From Castellaniella daejeonensis (lineage in GTDB: Bacteria; Pseudomonadota; Gammaproteobacteria; Burkholderiales; Burkholderiaceae_B): a stretch of 64,000 nucleotides of DNA. Numbering within the stretch: the first letter of the stretch is position 1; the number at the start of each line of letters is the position of its first letter. The stretch is from assembly GCF_039523555.1 (NCBI RefSeq), contig NZ_BAAAFN010000008.1, positions 1 to 64,000 of the forward strand. Direction: 5' to 3'. This document shows positions 55,991-64,000 of the stretch, one piece after another. The translations under genes and the position numbers were made by a program. Below the pieces are notes generated by a model. It was not told where the DNA came from. It did not search any database and saw only the letters and a list, made by a program, of their open reading frames with translations.

Positions 55991-57766
55991 GTGGCTGCTG
56001 TCAAGAAATCCCTTCCGCGCCGCCAGTTCGATGTGGTGGTCGTCGGTGCCGGCGGAGCCGGCCTGCGCTGTTCGCTGCAGCTGGCTCAGGCCGGCCTGTC
56101 CGTGGCCGTGCTGTCCAAGGTCTTCCCCACGCGCTCGCACACCGTGGCCGCCCAGGGTGGCGTCAGCGCCTCGCTGGGCAACATGAGCGAAGACCACTGG
56201 CAATGGCACATGTACGATACCGTCAAGGGCTCCGACTGGCTCGGCGACCAGGACGCGATCGAGTTCATGGTCCGCGAGGCGCCCAATGCCGTGTACGAAC
56301 TCGAACACTTCGGCATGCCCTTCGACCGCAACCCGGACGGCACCATCTACCAGCGTCCGTTCGGCGGCCATACCTCGCACTTCGGTGAAAAGCCCGTCCA
56401 GCGCGCCTGTGCCGCTGCCGACCGCACCGGCCACGCGATGCTGCACACGCTCTACCAGCGCAACGTCGCCGCCCGCACGCAGTTCTTCGTCGAATGGATG
56501 GCGCTCGACCTCCTGCGCAACAACGACGGCGACGTGCTGGGCGTGACCGCGATGGAAATGGAAACCGGCGAAATCTACGTCCTGGAAGCCAAGCACACCG
56601 TGCTGGCCACCGGCGGCGCCGGCCGGATCTGGGCTGCGACCACCAATGCCTTCATCAACACCGGCGACGGCCTGGGCATGGCTGCGCGCGCGGGCATCCC
56701 GCTGCAGGACATGGAATTCTGGCAATTCCACCCCACCGGCGTGGCCGGCGCGGGCGTGCTGATCACCGAGGGCGTGCGCGGCGAAGGCGGCTTCCTGCTG
56801 AACAAGGACGGCGAGCGCTTCATGGAACGCTACGCGCCCCAGCTCAAGGACCTGGCGCCGCGCGACTTCGTGTCGCGCTCGATGGACCAGGAAATCAAGG
56901 AAGGCCGCGGTTGCGGCGACGGCAGCTATGTGCTGCTCAAGCTCGACCACCTGGGCGCCGAGACCATCACCAAGCGCCTGCCCTCGATCCGCGAGATCGC
57001 CATCAAGTTCGCCAACATCGACCCGATCAAGGACCCGATCCCGGTCGTGCCGACGATCCACTACCAGATGGGCGGCATCCCGGCCAACTACCACGGCCAG
57101 GTCGTCACCCGCGTCAATGGCCAGGAAAAGATCGTCAACGGCCTGTACGCGATCGGCGAGTGCGCGGCCACCTCGGTGCACGGCGCCAACCGCCTGGGCA
57201 CCAACTCCCTGCTGGACCTGATCGTGTTCGGCCGCTCGGCGGGCAACTTCATCGTCTCGCAGCATCCGGAACGCGAACACAGCCACAAGCCGCTGCCCGA
57301 CACCGACATCGAGGCCTCGCTGGACCGCGTCAATCGCCTGGAAACCCGCACCTCGGGCGAAAAGGCCCAGGACGTGGCCAACAAGATCCGCGTGGCGATG
57401 CAGAGCCACTGCGGCGTGTTCCGCAAGCTCGACCTCCTCAAGGAAGGCGCGGAAGTCATCGCCAGCCTGGTGCCGGAAGTCCAGGACATCTACTTCTCGG
57501 ACAAGTCCAAGGTCTTCAACACCGCCCGCATCGAGGCGCTGGAAGTCGCCAACATGATCGAGGTCGCGCGCGCCACCACCAAGTCGGCAGCCAACCGCCT
57601 GGAATCGCGCGGCGCCCATGCGCTCGAGGAATACCCGGAACGCGACGACGTGAACTGGCTCAAGCACACCCTGTGGTTCTCCGAGGACGACCGTCTCGAA
57701 TACACCCCGGTGCGCATGCAGCCCCTGACCGTGGACAGCATCCCGCCCAAGCCGCGTACCTTCTAA
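55991..57766 (+). CDS. sdhA: Succinate dehydrogenase flavoprotein subunit
   Basis: 591 residues. FDVVVVGAGGAGLRCSLQLA binds FAD, FPTRSHTVAAQGG holds the covalent-flavin His, and QFHPTGVAGAGVLITEGVRGEGG and GRGCGDGSYVLLKLDHLG are active-site segments. ECAATSVHGANRLGTNSLLDLIVFGR closes the FAD site. Starts at GTG 55991 with GGAG upstream. Oxidises succinate to fumarate. Confidence 0.97.
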   Translation: MAAVKKSLPRRQFDVVVVGAGGAGLRCSLQLAQAGLSVAVLSKVFPTRSHTVAAQGGVSASLGNMSEDHWQWHMYDTVKGSDWLGDQDAIEFMVREAPNAVYELEHFGMPFDRNPDGTIYQRPFGGHTSHFGEKPVQRACAAADRTGHAMLHTLYQRNVAARTQFFVEWMALDLLRNNDGDVLGVTAMEMETGEIYVLEAKHTVLATGGAGRIWAATTNAFINTGDGLGMAARAGIPLQDMEFWQFHPTGVAGAGVLITEGVRGEGGFLLNKDGERFMERYAPQLKDLAPRDFVSRSMDQEIKEGRGCGDGSYVLLKLDHLGAETITKRLPSIREIAIKFANIDPIKDPIPVVPTIHYQMGGIPANYHGQVVTRVNGQEKIVNGLYAIGECAATSVHGANRLGTNSLLDLIVFGRSAGNFIVSQHPEREHSHKPLPDTDIEASLDRVNRLETRTSGEKAQDVANKIRVAMQSHCGVFRKLDLLKEGAEVIASLVPEVQDIYFSDKSKVFNTARIEALEVANMIEVARATTKSAANRLESRGAHALEEYPERDDVNWLKHTLWFSEDDRLEYTPVRMQPLTVDSIPPKPRTF

Positions 57767-57779
57767 TCTGGATATCGTC

Positions 57780-58496
57780 ATGAGTCAAAAACGCATCGTG
57801 AAATTCGAGATCTACCGCTACGATCCGGACAAGGACGAACGGCCGTACATGCAGAAATTCGAGGTCGAGCTGCAGCCGACCGACAAGATGCTGCTGGACG
57901 CGATCCTGCGCATCAAGAACGAGCTCGACGACAGCCTGGCCTTGCGCCGGTCCTGCCGCGAGGGCGTGTGCGGGTCCGACGCCATGAACATCAACGGCAA
58001 GAACGGTCTGGCCTGCACGACCAACCTGCTGACGCTGAAGGAGCCCATCGTCCTCAAGCCGCTGCCCGGCCTGCCCGTGGTGCGCGACCTGATCGTGGAC
58101 ATGACCTTCTTCTTCGACCAGTACCATTCGATCAAGCCCTACCTCATCAACGACACGCCGCCCCCCGAAAAGGAACGCCTGCAGTCGCCCGAGGAACGCG
58201 AGGAGCTCAACGGACTGTACGAGTGCATCCTGTGCGGCTGCTGCTCGACCGCCTGTCCGTCCTTCTGGTGGAATCCGGACAAGTTCGTCGGCCCGGCCGG
58301 CCTGCTGCAAGCCTACCGCTTCATCGCCGATTCGCGCGACGAGGCCACCGGCGAGCGCCTGGACAACCTGGAAGATCCCTACCGCCTGTTCCGCTGCCAC
58401 ACGATCATGAATTGCACGGATGTCTGCCCCAAGGGGCTGAATCCGTCGGCCGCGATCGGCAAGATCAAGGAAATGCTCGTGCGCCGCACGGTCTGA
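57780..58496 (+). CDS. sdhB: Succinate dehydrogenase iron-sulfur subunit
   Basis: 238 residues; the 2Fe-2S motif RRSCREGVCGSDAMNINGKNGLAC and the C-terminal CILCGCCSTACPSFWW, CHTIMNCTDVCPKGLNP for 4Fe-4S and 3Fe-4S clusters are complete. Passes electrons from SdhA to quinone. Confidence 0.97.
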   Translation: MSQKRIVKFEIYRYDPDKDERPYMQKFEVELQPTDKMLLDAILRIKNELDDSLALRRSCREGVCGSDAMNINGKNGLACTTNLLTLKEPIVLKPLPGLPVVRDLIVDMTFFFDQYHSIKPYLINDTPPPEKERLQSPEEREELNGLYECILCGCCSTACPSFWWNPDKFVGPAGLLQAYRFIADSRDEATGERLDNLEDPYRLFRCHTIMNCTDVCPKGLNPSAAIGKIKEMLVRRTV

Positions 58497-58505
58497 GGCC
58501 AGAGC

Positions 58506-58769
58506 ATGTCCGGAGACCTGTCCGTCCTGGATCGCGCCCGCCTCAGATGGCGGGCGCGTCGCGGCCTGCTCGAGAACGATCTCATCATCACGCGCTTCCT
58601 GGACACCTATGAAGCGCAGCTGACCGAGACCGACGTCCGGGCACTGACGCAGCTTTTCGAAATGGGCGACAACGAATTGCTCGACGTCCTGCTGGGACGC
58701 GCGGACCTGTCGGGGGCCTACGACGACCCCGACATCCGCAGACTCGTCGAGCAGATGAAAGCGCTGTAA
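58506..58769 (+). CDS. sdhE: Succinate dehydrogenase assembly factor SdhE
   Basis: 87 residues of the SdhE/Sdh5 family, which promotes covalent FAD attachment to SdhA. RLRWRARRGLLENDLIITRFLD contains the conserved RGxxE motif; ELLDVLLGRADLSG is the expected C-terminal part. Nine bp after sdhB, 17 bp before gltA. Confidence 0.93.
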   Translation: MSGDLSVLDRARLRWRARRGLLENDLIITRFLDTYEAQLTETDVRALTQLFEMGDNELLDVLLGRADLSGAYDDPDIRRLVEQMKAL

Positions 58770-58786
58770 CTTAAAGGAAGATTCAC

Positions 58787-60082
58787 ATGCAGCTATCCGA
58801 TAAAAAAGCCACGCTATCGTTTTCCGATGGCAGCCCCTCGGTCGAGTTTCCCGTCTACCAGGGCACGGTCGGTCCGGACGTGATCGACATCCGCAAGCTG
58901 TACGGCCAGACCGGGATGTTCACGTACGATCCCGGCTTCATGGCGACGGCTTCCTGCGAATCCGCCATCACCTATATCGATGGCGACAAGGGCCAGCTGC
59001 TGTACCGCGGCTACCCGATCGACCAGCTGGCGACGAACTGCGATTTCCTGTCGGTGGCCTACCTGATCATGAACGGCGAACTGCCCACGGCCGATCAGAA
59101 GAAGGAATTCGACGACGTCGTCACGCACCACACCCTGGTGCATGAGCAGATGCACACCTTCCTGCAGGGCTTCCGCCGCGACGCGCACCCGATGGCGGTG
59201 CTGACGGGCCTGGTGGGCGCGCTGTCGGCCTTCTATCACGACTCCACCGACATCACCAACCCGCACCACCGCGAAGTCTCCGCGATCCGCCTGATCGCCA
59301 AGATGCCGACCCTGGTCGCCATGGCGTACAAGCATTCCCTGGGCCAGCCCTTCATCTACCCGCAGAACGACCTGTCCTACACGGGCAACTTCCTGCGCAT
59401 GATGTTCGCCACGCCCTGCGATGAATACAAGGTCAACGATGTGGTGGAGCGTGCGCTGGACCGCATCTTCATCCTGCACGCCGACCACGAGCAGAACGCC
59501 TCCACCTCCACGGTGCGTCTGTGCGGCTCCTCGGGCACCAATCCGTTTGCCGCCATCGCTGCTGGCGTGGCCTGCCTGTGGGGCCCGGCGCACGGCGGCG
59601 CCAACGAAGCCTGCCTGAACATGCTGGAAAGCATCCAGGCCCAGGGCGGGGTGGCCAAGGTCGGCGAATTCATGGAAAAGGTCAAGGACAAGAATTCGGG
59701 CGTGCGCCTGATGGGCTTCGGCCACCGGGTCTACAAGAACTACGATCCGCGCGCCAAGCTGATGCAGGAAACCTGCCGCGAAGTCCTGGATTCCCTGGGC
59801 CTGCACAACGATCCGCTGTTCAAGCTCGCCATGGAAGTCGAGCGCATCGCCCTGGAAGATCCGTACTTCGTGGAACGCAAGCTCTACCCGAACGTGGACT
59901 TCTATTCGGGCATCGTGCAGCGTGCCATCGGCATCCCCACCTCGCTGTTCACGGCGATCTTCGCCCTGGCCCGCACGGTGGGCTGGATCGCCCAGTGGAA
60001 CGAGATGCTGTCCGATCCCAACTACAAGATCGGCCGTCCGCGCCAGCTGTACACCGGTGCCGCGGTGCGCGACGTGAAGTAA
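58787..60082 (+). CDS. gltA: Citrate synthase
   Basis: 431 residues, hexameric type II citrate synthase. DGDKGQLLYRGYPIDQLA, LWGPAHGGANEACLNMLE with catalytic His, MGFGHRVYKNYDPRAKLM with the second His, and PNVDFYSGIVQRAIGIP with the Asp. AAAGGAAG before the ATG. Ends the sdh operon. Confidence 0.97.
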   Translation: MQLSDKKATLSFSDGSPSVEFPVYQGTVGPDVIDIRKLYGQTGMFTYDPGFMATASCESAITYIDGDKGQLLYRGYPIDQLATNCDFLSVAYLIMNGELPTADQKKEFDDVVTHHTLVHEQMHTFLQGFRRDAHPMAVLTGLVGALSAFYHDSTDITNPHHREVSAIRLIAKMPTLVAMAYKHSLGQPFIYPQNDLSYTGNFLRMMFATPCDEYKVNDVVERALDRIFILHADHEQNASTSTVRLCGSSGTNPFAAIAAGVACLWGPAHGGANEACLNMLESIQAQGGVAKVGEFMEKVKDKNSGVRLMGFGHRVYKNYDPRAKLMQETCREVLDSLGLHNDPLFKLAMEVERIALEDPYFVERKLYPNVDFYSGIVQRAIGIPTSLFTAIFALARTVGWIAQWNEMLSDPNYKIGRPRQLYTGAAVRDVK

Positions 60083-60108
60083 TCCTTCCGTCCAGCCACA
60101 GCATGAAG

Positions 60109-60131
60109 AACGGGCCGCAAGGCCCGTTTTT
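60109..60131 (+). terminator. Terminator after gltA
   Basis: AACGGGCC (60109-60116) and GGCCCGTT (60121-60128) around GCAA, then T tract; 26 bp after the gltA stop. Confidence 0.9.
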
Positions 60132-60192
60132 CATGCCCGGCCCGGCCAGGCGCCGGTGATGCACCGACGATCCGGGAGGGCGGGGGGCCAGT

Positions 60193-60975
60193 TCAGGCGC
60201 GGTACCGCTCTGCGGCGTGGGCCTGCCGCAAGTCGGCGAGCAGGGCCTTGCGCGCGCTTTCCAGCGCATCCCAGTGCTCGGCTGCGTGCAATGGCGGGAT
60301 GGTGACCGGCTCGCGGCGGTCGAAACCGACCAGCGCCGCGTCCACCAGCTCGCCGGGCTCCATCACTTCGGTCAGCGTGTTGATGTCGATCCCCGCCCGC
60401 TCCCAGATTTCGGTGCGTGTGGAAGCCGGCAGCACTGCCTGGACGTAGACACCTTTGGGTTCCAGTTCCCGGCTCAAACCCTGGGACAGGAACAGAACGA
60501 AAGCCTTGGTCGCGCCGTAGATCGACATGCGGAATTCCGGGGCCAGCCCCACCACCGAACCGATGTTGACGATCGCGCCCCGGCCGGCATCAGCAAGGCG
60601 TGGCGCGATCGCGGCGGCCAGGCGTGTCACTGCGCTGATGTTGAGTGTGATGAGGCGGACGATATCCTGGGCACTCTGCTGCATGAAATTGCCGGACTGG
60701 GCCATTCCGGCATTGTTGATGAGAATGCCGATACGGGTGTCATCGCGCAGGCGCGCCTCGACAGCGTCCAGGTCGGCCTGCAGCGTCAGGTCTGCGGGCA
60801 GGACGTCGATGGCGACGCGGTGTTCGTGGCGCAGACGGGCGGCGAGCGCCTCGAGCCGCTGTCTGTCGCGAGCGACCAGGACGAGGTCGTGGCCGCGTTG
60901 CGCAAAGCGCTCGGCGTAAGTGGCGCCGATGCCGGTGGATGCGCCGGTCACGAGGACGGTTGCTTGCGTGGTCAT
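60193..60975 (-). CDS. Short-chain dehydrogenase/reductase
   Basis: 260 residues of classical SDR: VLVTGASTGIGATYAERFA (NAD(P) site), VLPADLT, INNAGMAQSG, NIGSVVG and the YxxxK pair in YGATKAFVLF. The ATG at 60975 has GGAG 10 bp upstream and is preferred to ATG 60990. Arg residues after the first beta strand (ARDRQR) hint at NADP. Divergent from a TetR regulator; substrate unknown. Confidence 0.88.
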   Translation of the reverse strand: MTTQATVLVTGASTGIGATYAERFAQRGHDLVLVARDRQRLEALAARLRHEHRVAIDVLPADLTLQADLDAVEARLRDDTRIGILINNAGMAQSGNFMQQSAQDIVRLITLNISAVTRLAAAIAPRLADAGRGAIVNIGSVVGLAPEFRMSIYGATKAFVLFLSQGLSRELEPKGVYVQAVLPASTRTEIWERAGIDINTLTEVMEPGELVDAALVGFDRREPVTIPPLHAAEHWDALESARKALLADLRQAHAAERYRA

Positions 60976-61041
60976 GTGGTGGTGCTCCATGGAAGAGGAT
61001 TTGGCCTTTTAATGATGATGATCATAATCTAAAAAGTCAAG

Positions 61042-61067
61042 ACTTTGATGTCGAATGTCATCAAAGT
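61042..61067. promoter_or_regulatory. Inverted repeat between the SDR and TetR genes
   Basis: ACTTTGATG (61042-61050) and CATCAAAGT (61059-61067), perfect 9-bp arms with an 8-bp spacer, 44 bp before the TetR start and in the only AT-rich part of the intergenic region. Likely TetR operator. Confidence 0.6.
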
Positions 61068-61110
61068 ATGATGGTTCATTCCCCCACCATGAGTTCAAAG
61101 GGCCTCGAGT

Positions 61111-61725
61111 ATGAAAGTCACCAAAGCGCAGGCACAGGCCAACCGCGAGCGCATCGTCGAGACCGCATCCAGGCTGTTTCGCGAGCGTGGCTACGACGGT
61201 GTGGGCATTGCCGACCTGATGGCCGCTGCAGGCTTCACCCATGGGGGCTTCTACAAGCATTTCGCATCCAAGGCGCAACTGATGGAAGAAGCAGCTGCGT
61301 GCGGCATTCAGCAGACCGCAGCGCAGACGGCAGACATGGACGCGGCCGGCTTCTTTCAGCGTTATGTATCTCGTGCGCACCGCGATGCCCGCGACATCGG
61401 CTGCACGCTGGCCGCTCTGGGCGGCGATGCCACGCGACAGCCTGAAGCCGTCCGCACCGCATTCGAAGCGGGAATCGAAAAGCTGCTGGAGATCCTGGTT
61501 CGCGACAGTACCCTTTCGCGCAGCGGCAGCCCGGAGCAGGCGCGCATCCGGGCACTCGCCATGCTGGTTCAGGCCGTCGGAGCCATCGTCATGTCACGGG
61601 CCTGTCCGGACGACTCGCCGCTGGCCGAGGAGATCCTGGAGGTCTGTCGCGCGGCAATTCTTGGCTCGCTGGGGTCGAGGCCGGCGGCTAACGAGCATCC
61701 GGACGCCGGGCTCGAACCGACATAA
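61111..61725 (+). CDS. TetR-family transcriptional regulator
   Basis: 204 residues. Helix-turn-helix at 12-60 (RERIVETASRLFRERGYDGVGIADLMAAAGFTHGGFYKHFASKAQL), then an all-helical ligand domain (GCTLAALGGDATRQPEAVRTAFEAG, as in the C-terminal domain of YxaF/NemR-like members). Probably represses the divergent SDR gene and itself. Confidence 0.9.
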   Translation: MKVTKAQAQANRERIVETASRLFRERGYDGVGIADLMAAAGFTHGGFYKHFASKAQLMEEAAACGIQQTAAQTADMDAAGFFQRYVSRAHRDARDIGCTLAALGGDATRQPEAVRTAFEAGIEKLLEILVRDSTLSRSGSPEQARIRALAMLVQAVGAIVMSRACPDDSPLAEEILEVCRAAILGSLGSRPAANEHPDAGLEPT

Positions 61726-61752
61726 AAAACCGGCTGCCATCCGGCAGCCGGT
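61724..61752 (-). terminator. Terminator of maeB
   Basis: ACCGGCTGCC (61729-61738) and GGCAGCCGGT (61743-61752) around a 4-nt loop, with a T tract on the minus strand from the A run at 61724-61729. It overlaps the TetR stop region and could serve both directions. Confidence 0.85.
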
Positions 61753-61774
61753 CGTTGGGGGCAGTGCGTGTCGA

Positions 61775-64000
<2,226 letters not shown>

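Noticed and set aside
55787..57781. A 664-codon minus-strand frame opposite sdhA
   Set aside because: Shadow of sdhA caused by GC-rich third positions.

Overview
The window is GC-rich chromosomal DNA from a betaproteobacterium, most likely Alcaligenaceae (Bordetella/Achromobacter/Castellaniella-like). The basis is gene content and order: tpiA-secG-tRNA-Leu, an EF-P with Arg32 next to its rhamnosyltransferase EarP, a DUF2863 protein, and the block acnB ... prpD-prpC-prpB-mdh / GntR / sdhCDAB-sdhE-gltA. The genus cannot be fixed from sequence alone. No insertion sequence, prophage or CRISPR array was seen.

Layout. 1-333: tail of a chemoreceptor. 0.4-2.7 kb: cytochrome b561, tpiA, secG, tRNA-Leu(GAG). 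2.8-5.0 kb: quinone oxidoreductase, divergent LysR regulator and an unrecognised small gene. 5.2-7.8 kb: a c-di-GMP signalling gene (membrane sensor, PAS-PAS-GGDEF-EAL) cut by an in-frame TAG. 7.9-8.6 kb: a scar where 5'-truncated rpoN and 5'-truncated UDP-glucuronate decarboxylase fragments meet head to head. 8.6-10.2 kb: FMN reductase and pirin. 10.2-18.4 kb: a TRAP transporter, an FCD-type GntR regulator, and pxpA, a pxpB-pxpC fusion and a biotin carboxylase/biotin carrier protein. 18.6 kb: coiled-coil hypothetical. 19.1-24.0 kb: biotin genes bioA / bioF-bioHC fusion-bioD. 24.1-27.6 kb: EamA exporter and a cyanide-insensitive-type bd oxidase with its small subunit. 27.7 kb: tRNA-Arg(ACG). 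27.8-36.8 kb: nosRZDFYLX, nitrous oxide reduction. 37.0-42.1 kb: mpg, add, DUF423, aidB, a secreted nuclease, DUF1178. 42.2-45.3 kb: efp, earP, DUF2863. 45.4-60.1 kb: acnB, ompW, the methylcitrate cycle, mdh, a HutC-type regulator, sdh operon and gltA. 60.2-64 kb: an SDR/TetR divergent pair and the 3' part of maeB.

How the parts connect. A near-identical 13-bp palindrome lies before the TRAP genes and between the GntR gene and pxpA. This ties transporter, regulator and the biotin-dependent Pxp enzymes into one predicted uptake-and-degradation regulon. A separate 20-bp operator occurs exactly, in opposite orientation, upstream of acnB and between mdh and the HutC-type regulator. This links aconitase B to the mdh-prpBCD operon, as expected if AcnB does the hydration step of propionate catabolism. 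FNR/Anr-like boxes before nosR and ompW and a bd oxidase point to life across aerobic, microaerobic and denitrifying conditions. The window holds one strong candidate for a less-described system (the Pxp/biotin/TRAP regulon), one candidate regulon, and two gene-decay events; the rest is conserved housekeeping.
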